64,000 nucleotides of DNA, taken from NCBI GenBank assembly GCA_002473165.1, contig DKSD01000001.1:12081-76080 (forward strand). Direction: 5' to 3'. The position numbers and the translations under genes were made by a program. This DNA comes from Succinatimonas sp. UBA7265. GTDB lineage: Bacteria > Pseudomonadota > Gammaproteobacteria > Enterobacterales > Succinivibrionaceae. Positions 32,824 through 40,825 of this stretch are shown here, one piece after another. The first letter of the stretch is position 1; each line of letters begins with the position of its first letter. The notes under the pieces were generated by a model. That model saw only the letters and a list, made by a program, of their open reading frames with translations, did no database searches and was not told the DNA's origin.

Positions 32824-33924
32824 ATGACTGATTTTCTGAAACTGGCCAACGGCGGCATCAGCCGTATCAAACCCTACCAGGCGGGCAAACCCATAGAAGA
32901 AGTCCAGCGCGAGCTGGGCATTGCGGACGTCATCAAGCTGGCGTCAAACGAAAACCCTTTTGGCATGAGCCCCAAGGCGCGTGAAGCCGCTGCCAAAGCC
33001 GTGGCCTCAGGCAACACCTATCCTGATTCCAACGGCTATTACCTCAAAAAACGCCTGCACCAGAAATTCGGCTACAGCACTGACTGCCTGACGCTGGGCG
33101 CAGGCTCAAACGAGCTCATAAACCTGCTGTTCCAGCTCTTTGTAAACCCTGAGGTCAACGTCGTGCTGCCAAAGTACTCTTTTGTGGTTTATTCCATGGA
33201 GAGCACCGTCAACGGCGCCGCGGTTAAATACGTGCCGCTTGACAACTGGAAGGTCGATCTCAACAAAGTGCTGCAGGCTATAGACGCCAAAACCCGCATT
33301 GTCGCATTTGCCAACCCCTCAAACCCCATCGGCACGGCGATCAGCTCCCGCGACATGAAGGATTTTTTAAAGAAAGTCCCGGAGGACACGCTCGTGGTCA
33401 TAGACGAGGCCTACAACGAGTTCAACTCAGGCGATCCGACGTTTGAAGACAGCGCCAAATGGGTGGCCGCGCATCCTAACCTCGTGGTCTCGCGCACGTT
33501 CTCCAAAGCCTACGGCCTTGCAGGGCTGCGCGTAGGCTACATGGTCTCAAACCCCGATATCGCCTCGCTTTTAAACCGCCTGCGCGCCCCGTTTAATGTA
33601 AACTCCGTGGCGCTTGCCGCCGCCACCGCGGCGCTCGATGATGACGAATTCATCAAAAAGACCGTGGATAACAACACGAAAGAGCGCGCGCGCTACATGG
33701 AGTTCTGCGCAAAGCACGGCCTTGATGCCATAGAGTCCAAGGCCAACTTCGTCGCCGTGGGTTTTGGCGCCCGCGATGCCCAGAAGATCGCCTCGGAGCT
33801 TATGAAGCGCGGCATCATCGTGCGCCCGCTTTTAGGCTACGCGCTGCGCGACATCCTCAGGATCACCATCGGCACGCCTGAGGAGAATGATCGGCTGTTT
33901 GCCGCGCTTGAAGAGCTGCTCTGA
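32824..33924 (+). CDS. hisC: Histidinol-phosphate aminotransferase
   Basis: A 366-residue class I/II PLP aminotransferase of the HisC2 type. ASNENPFGMSPKA, NPSNPIGTAI, VVIDEAYNEF and the PLP lysine in SRTFSKAYGLAGLRVGY are visible. It transfers the amino group in histidine synthesis, and HisC2-type enzymes often also accept phenylpyruvate and 4-hydroxyphenylpyruvate. The next gene is aroA, 17 bases on, which favours a role in aromatic amino acid synthesis as well. No other his genes are in the window. Confidence 0.88.
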   Translation: MTDFLKLANGGISRIKPYQAGKPIEEVQRELGIADVIKLASNENPFGMSPKAREAAAKAVASGNTYPDSNGYYLKKRLHQKFGYSTDCLTLGAGSNELINLLFQLFVNPEVNVVLPKYSFVVYSMESTVNGAAVKYVPLDNWKVDLNKVLQAIDAKTRIVAFANPSNPIGTAISSRDMKDFLKKVPEDTLVVIDEAYNEFNSGDPTFEDSAKWVAAHPNLVVSRTFSKAYGLAGLRVGYMVSNPDIASLLNRLRAPFNVNSVALAAATAALDDDEFIKKTVDNNTKERARYMEFCAKHGLDAIESKANFVAVGFGARDAQKIASELMKRGIIVRPLLGYALRDILRITIGTPEENDRLFAALEELL

Positions 33925-33941
33925 CAAGGAAAGAATAATCT

Positions 33942-35222
33942 GTGAACAGCATTTCCCTAAACAAGATCAGCAAGGTGTCAGGGCGCGTGAGCGTGCCCGG
34001 CTCCAAGAGCCTGTCAAACCGCGCGCTGCTGATGTCAGCGTTAAGCCGCGGCCGCACCACGCTGTTTAACATCCTAAAATCCGATGACACCGCGCGCATG
34101 GTTGACGCGCTCAAGGCTTTGGGCGTCAAAGTCGGCATGCGCGGCTCCTCTTGCGACGTGACAGGACTCGGACATGCTTTTGCCACCGGGCTTGAGCCGC
34201 TGACGCTCGATCTGGGCAACGCCGGCACGGCCATGCGCCCGCTGTGCGCGGCGCTGGCTTTTTCAGACGGCGTCTACACCTTAACCGGCGACAAGCGCAT
34301 GTTTGAAAGGCCTATAGGCCCGCTTGCCGAGGCGCTCAAATCGCTGGGGATCCACATAGACTACCTCAACAATTCCGGCTTTCCTCCCGTGCGCATCCGC
34401 GGCGGCAGTCCCGAGCGCCATGAGCTTGAGGTTGACGGATCGCTCTCCAGCCAGTTCATCACGGCGCTGCTCATCGCTGCGCCGCTGTGCGGCGGGCTCA
34501 CCGTGCGCGTGCGGGGCGAACTGATCTCAAGACCATATGTCGATCTCACTGTAAGCCTCATGGAGCGCTTTGGCGTCAAGGTGCAGCGCAAGGGCTACAG
34601 CGAGTTCACCGTGCCTGAAGGCGCGGCCTACGTATCCCCGCACTCCTGCCTCATAGAAGGCGACGCCACGGCGGCCACCTACTTTGCAGCCGCGGCCGCT
34701 GTCGCAGGCGAGGTGGAGATCTACGGCATCGGCAAAGAGAGCGTGCAGGGGGATGCGAAATTCTTTGAGATCTTAGAGCGCATGGGAGCCAAGGTATCCT
34801 GGTCTGATCACTCAGTGACCGTAAAACACGGCAAAGGGCTTTGCGGCATCAGCATTGACATGAACTCCATGCCTGACGCGGCGATGACGCTCGTGCCGCT
34901 GGCGCTTTACACCTCCTCGCCGGTGACCGTCACCAATATCGCTTCGTGGAGGGTCAAGGAGACAGATCGCATCGAGGCCATGGCAGCCGAGATGCGCAAG
35001 CTTGGCGTCAAGGTCGAGTCCGGCGCTGACTGGATCAGCGTCGACGCCTGCGAGCGCAATGATGAGGTTCCGGTTTTTGACACCTACAACGATCACCGGA
35101 TGGCCATGTGCATGTCGCTGTGCGCCTTTGACCGCGACATCGTCATCAACGATCCTGAGTGTGTCAATAAGACGTTCCCGAATTACTTCAAAGAGCTCTT
35201 AAGCGTCAGCCAAAGCGCCTGA
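33942..35222 (+). CDS. aroA: 5-Enolpyruvylshikimate-3-phosphate synthase
   Basis: A 426-residue EPSP synthase, sixth step of the shikimate pathway. PGSKSLSNRALLMSAL (substrate-binding Lys/Ser/Arg), LGNAGTAMRPL, DGSLSSQFITALL, WRVKETDRI and YNDHRMAMC are all intact. The Gly-Thr-Ala-Met-Arg-Pro form of the glyphosate loop places it in class I. The start is GTG 33942, with AAGGAAAG upstream, in an operon with hisC. A terminator follows. Confidence 0.94.
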   Translation: MNSISLNKISKVSGRVSVPGSKSLSNRALLMSALSRGRTTLFNILKSDDTARMVDALKALGVKVGMRGSSCDVTGLGHAFATGLEPLTLDLGNAGTAMRPLCAALAFSDGVYTLTGDKRMFERPIGPLAEALKSLGIHIDYLNNSGFPPVRIRGGSPERHELEVDGSLSSQFITALLIAAPLCGGLTVRVRGELISRPYVDLTVSLMERFGVKVQRKGYSEFTVPEGAAYVSPHSCLIEGDATAATYFAAAAAVAGEVEIYGIGKESVQGDAKFFEILERMGAKVSWSDHSVTVKHGKGLCGISIDMNSMPDAAMTLVPLALYTSSPVTVTNIASWRVKETDRIEAMAAEMRKLGVKVESGADWISVDACERNDEVPVFDTYNDHRMAMCMSLCAFDRDIVINDPECVNKTFPNYFKELLSVSQSA

Positions 35223-35243
35223 AATTAAGGCTTAAATCCTGGA

Positions 35244-35270
35244 AAAGGGCAGGCAGGCCGCCTGTCCTTT
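35244..35270 (+). terminator. Terminator after aroA
   Basis: An 11-pair stem with one G-U (AAAGGGCAGGC / GCCTGTCCTTT), loop AGGCC, ending in three T. Confidence 0.75.
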
Positions 35271-35299
35271 CTGAATCAGAATAAATTCCCGGAGATTTT

Positions 35300-35914
35300 A
35301 TGGGCAAGTGGAAGAAAAACCGGCGGGATCTTAAAATCGCGCGCAATCAGACGCTTGGCTGGAAAGGAATAGCTGTTGAGCCGTTAAGATATGAGCGCAA
35401 GACGGTATTGTATACGTGCATCGGCCCGCTGGCAGCAGCGCGGGTGCTTAAGAGAAGGCTGCAAAACAGCACGGCGTTCTATGCCGTGGGGTTTGGCGCT
35501 ATGGCAAACTGCGAGCAAGTCACTCGTGAGGAGGCCGACAGGGCTCATGAGGCGATGGTATGCACCCTGAAAGTGCTCGAGAGTGAGAGTTTTGCTAAAT
35601 TCATCAGGATCAGCGAAGCGAAGTTTCTGGCAGGCCAGGGGTTTGCGGCGAAAAGCAGTACTGACTTGATCGCGTCAGGCGAACTTGCAGTGTACGGCGC
35701 TCTTGAAGAACTTACAGATGAGCAGGCGCAGTCCGAAATTGACAAAGCCATGGATGAGTTCGAAGGCATGATTCATGACATGGACGACGAATTTCTGATG
35801 AGTTTGGTCCGCTCCGGCTATCGCACCCTTAACGAGGAAGTGGCGCAACTTTTGATTTCAGACAAAGCCCAGGCGGCGGAGACAGCATCACAAGCACCTC
35901 AAACGCAGGGCTGA
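35300..35914 (+). CDS. MGKWKK-type protein of unknown function, copy 1
   Basis: A 204-residue soluble protein that I do not recognise. It opens with a basic MGKWKKNRRDLK segment shared with the next gene, followed by a mainly helical body and an acidic C-terminal part (EIDKAMDEFEGMIHDMDDEF). CIGPLAAARVLKRRLQNS aligns with LALSKVFEKKFLQET in the next gene, and both proteins keep similar helix spacing, so they are tandem paralogues. GGAGATTTT precedes the ATG. Confidence 0.6.
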   Translation: MGKWKKNRRDLKIARNQTLGWKGIAVEPLRYERKTVLYTCIGPLAAARVLKRRLQNSTAFYAVGFGAMANCEQVTREEADRAHEAMVCTLKVLESESFAKFIRISEAKFLAGQGFAAKSSTDLIASGELAVYGALEELTDEQAQSEIDKAMDEFEGMIHDMDDEFLMSLVRSGYRTLNEEVAQLLISDKAQAAETASQAPQTQG

Positions 35915-35976
35915 CTTTAAGCAGCGGCGGATCTCTTTGCCGTCTCAACTAAAATCATTACCAGGCCGAAGGCATT

Positions 35977-36569
35977 ATGGGCAAATGGAAAAAGCGCCGG
36001 CACACTGCCGGCACGGTTTTATCTGAAAGCAAAAATCCTAATAAAAATAAAAACCTGCTGGGTTTTCTCGCTCTTTCCAAAGTTTTTGAAAAGAAGTTTC
36101 TCCAGGAAACGGCAGGCGCGGCCCTGATGCTGCCTCAGGAAGGCGAGGATCCTGAGGAGCGCGAGTTTTTGCTTGAAAGCGCTCATGATTACAAAAGCAT
36201 ACTCGATAAAATGCAAAGTCCGGCCGGCGTGGATCTGCTGCGCGTTTGCCGGGAGTTTTATCTGCTTACCCGGGGATATCTGGTTAATGAACCTTATCAT
36301 AATGAATTCGACCAGAAAGCAGCGGATATCCGCAAGTCTTACATGGCGGAAAATCCTGACTCGCAATACACAAAAATCCCCGCCGCGCAGGCAGATGACC
36401 TCATACAAGCCTGGTCGCAAAGCTTATTGAGGATCTCGAGGAACTTCCAGTGTTTGAACTCTTAAATTTATATACAAGAGCTATGATAAATATCTTTGAT
36501 CTGGATGAAAAAGTTTTAAACGCCAAACTTAATCCGGAGCCTTTAGGTGACGAAGAAAAACTGGCATAA
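35977..36569 (+). pseudogene. MGKWKK-type protein, copy 2, with a -1 frameshift
   Basis: Starts MGKWKKRRHTAG like its upstream neighbour. The first frame stops at 36465 after a short low-quality tail. A second frame, open from 36399 to the TAA at 36567-36569, continues with sequence of clear protein character (KLIEDLEELPVFELLNLYTR, then DEKVLNAKLNPEPL). Joining them near GCCTGG at 36409-36414, as if one C were missing, gives DDLIQALVAKLIEDLEELP and about 197 residues, matching the 204 of copy 1. The lesion could be a real mutation or a sequencing or assembly error. The GTG start of the next gene lies inside the restored 3' end. Confidence 0.6.
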
Positions 36570-37038
36570 GCATAACTGCGCCGCAGCGCCTGCGCCCCTG
36601 GCAAACGCCGATCCCGACACCGCGGTGCGCCGCTGTCTGGTTCCGGCTCTCGTGGCGCTTGTCGCCGGGGCCGCCATGGAACAGGGCGGCTGTGATGATC
36701 AGCGTTTTAACGGCTCGGCTGCGCAGATCCGCGCGCGTTTAGGCGGCATCGCCCGCGCGGTCAGCGATGATCCCCAGGTCTGCGATCAGGCGGTGGCGGA
36801 ACTGTACGTGCAGTATCTGAAAGCGTGCGGTTATAAAACCCGCCTGTATAAGCAAGGAATGTTCTGGCAGATCGATCGGGCAACTGATCCTGACGGCCGC
36901 ATGCTGTCTGAGGCTGAAATTACCGCGATGATCGACAAGGGCATGCGCCGGGCCGAGGAACTGCTTGAAAAGGAACACGGGATCAAAGTAGAAGGCACCG
37001 CGTACGTGTTCCCGACTGAGGAATATGCACCTTATTAA
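36547..37038 (+). CDS. Small protein of unknown function, 163 aa
   Basis: Not recognised. Starts at GTG 36547 with MTKKNWHKHN, with GGAG 8 bases upstream inside the frameshifted gene. An Ala-rich, Cys-containing stretch follows (VPALVALVAGAAMEQGGC, near residue 32). The second half is charged and may hold an alpha-beta domain (VCDQAVAELYVQYLKACGY, YKQGMFWQIDR, LSEAEITAMIDKGMRRAEEL). The stop overlaps the next gene by 14 bases. The basic, Lys/His-rich start resembles the style of the two MGKWKK proteins, but no alignable homology is seen. Confidence 0.5.
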   Translation: MTKKNWHKHNCAAAPAPLANADPDTAVRRCLVPALVALVAGAAMEQGGCDDQRFNGSAAQIRARLGGIARAVSDDPQVCDQAVAELYVQYLKACGYKTRLYKQGMFWQIDRATDPDGRMLSEAEITAMIDKGMRRAEELLEKEHGIKVEGTAYVFPTEEYAPY

Positions 37039-38137
37039 ACAAGGCTTGCGCGCCAATGCCGACATCCTTGCGGTGCTCGCGCTGTTTGCCGCGATCCTGC
37101 CTTTTTCAGGAGGTTCTTTCTCCTTTTACCGCGAAAGCCTCGGCCTGCCGCTTTTGTGCAAGCTCTTTTGCATCATGACCGTGGTCGCGGGCATGCGCGA
37201 GTACGGGATCTTAAATTTCCTGGTGCGCCATCTGCTCCCCGCAGAGTGCTCGCTGCGCCGCCTGGGAGTGAGCCTTACCTTCGGCTGTTTCTTCCTCTCG
37301 ATGGCGGTAACGAACGACGTGAGCCTCATCATGCTCGTGCCGCTGACGCTGGAGATCTTAAGGCGCTGCGGACACCTTGAATGCGCCGTATGGATCGTGA
37401 CGCTGCAGACGATCGCCGCGAACATGGGCAGCATGCTTACCCCAATGGGCAATCCGCAGAACCTTTTTATCTTTGAGCACTACCATGTGCGCGCGGCAAA
37501 TTTCCTTCAGGTTACGCTGCCGGTGACCGTCGCCTGCGCGCTGCTGCTCTCTCTTGCCGCCTTAAGGCTCCCCAAGGACATCCGGATCGTCCCCGCCGCC
37601 GCAGCCGGGCATCTTTCAGTCAGGGTGAGTCTGCTTTTGGGGGCGCTGTTCGCGCTCTGCCTTGCGGCGGTGTTCCGCGCGCTGCGCCCTGAGATCGCGC
37701 TCTTATGCGTGCTCGCGGCCATGAACCTTTTAAAAGGCAGGCTGCTGCTCAAAGCCGACTTCCATCTTTTAGGGCTGTTCGTGGCGCTGTTCCTGCTCAC
37801 GGCAGCGCTCTCGCGTCTGGAGGCGGTGCAGGCGCTGCCGCAGCTGCTAAAAGGGCATGTGTATCTGGCCTCAGTGCTTTTAAGCCAGGCCATCTCGAAC
37901 GTTCCGGCCGCGGTGCTGCTCTCGCATTGGACCTCGGACTGGCAGACGCTGCTTTTGGGCGTCTCCTGCGGCGGCCTGGGCACGCTCATCGCGTCCATGG
38001 CCAGTCTCATCTCCTGGCGGGCCGTGTCACGCGAGCTCAAGGACTCATTGAAAAGTTATTTTTGGACATTTACGCTCGCAAACGCCGCGCTGCTGCTGCT
38101 CCTTTCGGCAGCCCTGGCGGCGTCCGGGGCGATCTGA
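37025..38137 (+). CDS. ArsB/NhaD/CitMHS-superfamily membrane transporter
   Basis: A 370-residue polytopic membrane protein with about ten helices. It has two inverted-repeat signatures of the ion transporter superfamily: AVTNDVSLIMLVPLT near residue 96 with GSMLTPMGNPQNLFIF near 138, and QAISNVPAAVLLS near 290 with CGGLGTLIASMASLIS near 318. The closest style is YbiR/ArsB/SLC13-like anion carriers; the substrate cannot be told. It overlaps the upstream gene by 14 bases and is followed 13 bases later by an exported protein. Confidence 0.75.
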   Translation: MHLIKQGLRANADILAVLALFAAILPFSGGSFSFYRESLGLPLLCKLFCIMTVVAGMREYGILNFLVRHLLPAECSLRRLGVSLTFGCFFLSMAVTNDVSLIMLVPLTLEILRRCGHLECAVWIVTLQTIAANMGSMLTPMGNPQNLFIFEHYHVRAANFLQVTLPVTVACALLLSLAALRLPKDIRIVPAAAAGHLSVRVSLLLGALFALCLAAVFRALRPEIALLCVLAAMNLLKGRLLLKADFHLLGLFVALFLLTAALSRLEAVQALPQLLKGHVYLASVLLSQAISNVPAAVLLSHWTSDWQTLLLGVSCGGLGTLIASMASLISWRAVSRELKDSLKSYFWTFTLANAALLLLLSAALAASGAI

Positions 38138-38150
38138 CAAGGAGGCGGCG

Positions 38151-38831
38151 ATGCGCCTTACAAAATTCTTTTTAAAAACGGCCGCGGTCTTGGCGCTGAG
38201 CCTGTGCTCATCGGGAGTTTTAGCCGGTGACGGGATCTTTGAGACGGAAAAGAACGCTTTTCGGGTGCAATTTCCTGAGGGAATGTGCCAGGCGAGCGCT
38301 GACGGTCCCGCCGAAAAACGCTTTCTTGAATACCTCAGCGCGGCGCTGGGCAAAAGCCTGCGCCTGGCCGCTGCGGCGATCCCCTGTGATGAGCGCGAGG
38401 ATTTTTTAAAGTCCGGCCGCAATTTCCCAAGACATTTTTCCGCGGCCGCTTTGGTGGGCGTAGACGGCAGCTTCGGCAGGTTCCTCCTGGGCAAAAAGGT
38501 CTATTTCGCGCTGACCTCATCTTTCAATCCCAAAGATTTTTCCAAGACCGAGCGCCGCGCCACCCGACGCCTGGGCAAATTCGGCGACGCGGTCTCCGGC
38601 ATCTGGGTAAAAAAGAAAGGCCAGGCCGGCGATGCCATATGGTTTGACGCCGGCGGGACGATCACGCATGAGGGCGGCGCTGAGGATGTCCTGCGCGTCA
38701 GCGCCGGCAGCACGCTTGTCAGCAAGCATCCTTTTGCCGCCTTCTATGTGACCTGCGGCGATGAGGATTTAGGCAAGGCCATGTATCGTCAGGCCATGCC
38801 GATCCTCAAAAACATCGAAACGGTGAATTAG
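38151..38831 (+). CDS. Exported protein of unknown function
   Basis: A 226-residue protein with a clear Sec signal peptide (MRLTKFFLKTAAVLALSLCS, cleavage likely after GVLA). The mature part has one pair of Cys (MCQAS and IPCDE) that could form a disulfide, repeated aromatic strands and ends with YVTCGDEDLGKAMYRQAMPI. It begins ENAFRVQFPEG-like (KNAFRVQFPEGM), a pattern seen in periplasmic proteins of unknown function. GGAGGCG precedes the ATG. Probably co-transcribed with the transporter. Confidence 0.65.
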   Translation: MRLTKFFLKTAAVLALSLCSSGVLAGDGIFETEKNAFRVQFPEGMCQASADGPAEKRFLEYLSAALGKSLRLAAAAIPCDEREDFLKSGRNFPRHFSAAALVGVDGSFGRFLLGKKVYFALTSSFNPKDFSKTERRATRRLGKFGDAVSGIWVKKKGQAGDAIWFDAGGTITHEGGAEDVLRVSAGSTLVSKHPFAAFYVTCGDEDLGKAMYRQAMPILKNIETVN

Positions 38832-38837
38832 GGCGAA

Positions 38838-39425
38838 TCAGCCCGGAACGGCAAAAAGATCTGAGCGCGGATCGGCATTGAAGACGTACTCCATGGAGGC
38901 GGCAGTCTCCAGCGCGCGTTCTTTTCCAAAGCGATCGGCGATGAACCCGAGTGCCATGTCAATGCCTGCTGACACTCCCGAGGCGCAGTAGTATTTGCCG
39001 CTGACGGTTCAGCGCGCGCATCCCTGCCAAAGCGGCCTTGAACTTACCTGCTTTGCCCAGGCGAACGCCTTCTTGTTTGAAGTCGCAGCTTTGCCGTCCA
39101 AAAGACCGGTTGCGGCCAAAAGCGCCGCCCCCGTGCATACCGTAAGGCACCATTGGGACTTTCGGGCGAGATCTTTGATCGCTTAAATGAAGCTCTGATC
39201 CAAAACTGCGGCGCGGGTGCCCATGCCGCCCGGGATCAGCAGGATCCCGCCTGAGATCTCGCTAAGCGGGCGTGTGTCCACGCTCAGGTTTTTGCCGTTT
39301 GACACCATCTCGCCGTTTTTGGAGAAATAGCCTGTCCGGTATTCGTCTATGCGCGAGAGCGCTTCAACGGGGCCTGTGAAATCGAGCGCGGTGAAACGGT
39401 CAAACAGCAGGACATTCACATCCAT
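38838..39425 (-). pseudogene. DJ-1/PfpI-family gene with two in-frame stops
   Basis: One uninterrupted reading frame of 196 codons on the minus strand encodes a complete DJ-1/PfpI/ThiJ protein: MDVNVLLFDRFTALDFTGP, LLIPGGMGTR, the nucleophile Cys in CLTVCTGAALLAATGLLDG, SGVSAGIDMALGFIADRFG, and a C-terminal MEYVFNADPRSDLFAVPG. It is broken by TAA at 39183-39185 (after DQSFI) and by TGA at 39009-39011 (in CAR-stop-TVSG, where relatives usually have Trp). No frameshift is present. Everything else is conserved, so loss is recent, or the stops are read through, or they are sequence errors. Confidence 0.8.
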
Positions 39426-39499
39426 TCTGACTTTGCCTTCTGCGTAAAATTATAAACTAACAATAAGTTAACCTGATTGCTTGGAGGCTCTGAAACGCA

Positions 39500-39531
39500 A
39501 AGCCGCCAGCCGGATTAACGGCAGGCGGCTT
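39500..39531. terminator. Terminator after the rubrerythrin gene
   Basis: Outer stem AAGCCGCC / GGCGGCTT and inner stem GCCG / CGGC with a 6-base loop. The minus-strand transcript continues into a T-rich stretch. Confidence 0.7.
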
Positions 39532-39553
39532 AGTTTAAAACGCTGTGTTTAAA

Positions 39554-40210
39554 TTACAGCCAGTTCTCGGCGCGCACCTCGAAGTAGCTCTGCGGGTGGT
39601 TGCAGACCGGGCACACATCCGGGGCCTTGGTGCCCATGACGATGTGGCCGCAGTTGCGGCACTCCCAGACCTTGACGCCGCTCTTCTCAAAGACCGCCTT
39701 TTCTTTGACGTTCTTGAGCAGGGCGCGGTAGCGCTCCTCGTGGGCCTTCTCGATGGCGGCAACGCCGCGGAATTTTTTGGCAAGCTCCGGGAAGCCTTCT
39801 TCATCGGCTTCTTTGGCCATGCGCTCGTACATGTCGGTCCACTCGAAGTTCTCGCCGTCGGCCGCAGCCTTGAGGTTCTGCTCGGTGTCGCCTAACAGGC
39901 CCAGCTCTTTGAACCACATCTTGGCGTGCTCTTTCTCGTTGTCAGCGGTCTTGAGGAAGAGCGCGGCGATCTGCTCGAAGCCGGCTTTCTTGGCAACTGA
40001 GGCGAAATAGGTGTACTTGTTGCGGGCCTGCGACTCGCCGGCGAAGGCTTCCTGCAGGTTCTTCTCGGTCCTGGTGCCGGCGTATTTGCTCTTGGCCGGC
40101 TCTCCGTCAACGCACTTGAAGACGCCTGACTTGTGGCACATCGGGCACACCTCCGGAGCCTCATCGCCCTCATAGGTGTAGCCGCAAACGGTGCAGACAA
40201 AAGTAGCCAT
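39554..40210 (-). CDS. rbr: Rubrerythrin with rubredoxin domains at both ends
   Basis: A 218-residue peroxide-reducing diiron protein. An N-terminal rubredoxin-like domain (CTVCGYTYEGDEAPEVCPMC, residues 6-25) precedes the four-helix diiron domain (NLQEAFAGESQARNKY near 51, DNEKEHAKMWF near 90, AAIEKAHEERY near 150). A second rubredoxin domain closes the protein (CRNCGHIVMGTKAPDVCPVC, near 187). Classical rubrerythrins carry only the C-terminal rubredoxin and reverse rubrerythrins only the N-terminal one. AAGGAG lies 9 bases before the ATG. A PerR/Fur gene lies directly upstream, so peroxide control is likely. Confidence 0.9.
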   Translation of the reverse strand: MATFVCTVCGYTYEGDEAPEVCPMCHKSGVFKCVDGEPAKSKYAGTRTEKNLQEAFAGESQARNKYTYFASVAKKAGFEQIAALFLKTADNEKEHAKMWFKELGLLGDTEQNLKAAADGENFEWTDMYERMAKEADEEGFPELAKKFRGVAAIEKAHEERYRALLKNVKEKAVFEKSGVKVWECRNCGHIVMGTKAPDVCPVCNHPQSYFEVRAENWL

Positions 40211-40295
40211 GGTTGAATCTCCTTTTTTGATGCAAATGTAATTAAATTTAAACTTCTTGTTTATTCTTTGCTGTCTGACATTATCAGCGCAATGT

Positions 40296-40706
40296 TCACT
40301 GCCCGCTGATCTTTTGTGTCTTTTTCAGGCAGTCCTCACAGATCCCGGTAAAAGAGACGCTGACGGAGTCGACGCGTCCGGCCCCTGAGCGCTCAGCCTG
40401 CGCTTTAAGCTCCTGAGTGTCGGCGTCTTTGACATCGCTGACCCTGCCGCAGCGGGTGCACAAAAAATGCGCGTGCGGGGCGACTGTCGGATCAAAATGC
40501 GTCTTGCCGTCCCCGGGCTCCAGGGCGGCCAGTTCGCCGCTTTCCACGAGCTGCGTGAGGTTGCGGTATACCGTGGCCAGGCTGACTGACGGCAGGTGCT
40601 CGCGCACTTCGCCGTAAATCTGGGAGGCGTCCGGATGGTCGGTGCGTCCGCGCATCAGTGCGCGGATCAGCGTGCGCTGGCGCGAGTTGCGGCGGACAAT
40701 TTCCAT
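40296..40706 (-). CDS. perR: Fur-family regulator, probably PerR
   Basis: A 136-residue Fur-family repressor. The winged helix contains HPDASQIYGEV and SVSLATVYRNLTQL. Metal ligands appear in KTHFDPTVAPHAHFLCTRCG, with two CxxC pairs (CTRC and CEDC) for structural zinc. The short length, the Asp in THFD and the adjacent rubrerythrin favour a peroxide sensor (PerR) over an iron sensor. AGGAGA lies 4 bases before the ATG. Two Fur/PerR-like boxes upstream suggest autoregulation. Confidence 0.8.
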   Translation of the reverse strand: MEIVRRNSRQRTLIRALMRGRTDHPDASQIYGEVREHLPSVSLATVYRNLTQLVESGELAALEPGDGKTHFDPTVAPHAHFLCTRCGRVSDVKDADTQELKAQAERSGAGRVDSVSVSFTGICEDCLKKTQKISGQ

Positions 40707-40720
40707 GGCGTCTCCTAATC

Positions 40721-40742
40721 AGTAATCATTATCGTTATTATA
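40721..40742 (-). promoter_or_regulatory. Fur/PerR-like box proximal to perR
   Basis: On the minus strand the site reads ATAATAACGATAATGATTAC, close to the GATAAT-repeat Fur box. It lies 15 bases before the perR start. Confidence 0.65.
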
Positions 40743-40783
40743 TAAAACACCAGCGAAAAGGCAAGGGTTAAAATTAAATTAAG

Positions 40784-40800
40784 AATTATTATCGTTTATA
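40784..40800 (-). promoter_or_regulatory. Second Fur/PerR-like box
   Basis: Minus strand TATAAACGATAATAATT shares the core AACGATAAT with the proximal box. The two are about 60 bases apart in an AT-rich stretch that must also hold the perR promoter. Confidence 0.55.
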
Positions 40801-40825
40801 AGAAAAACTGATTTTTATTCAGCTG

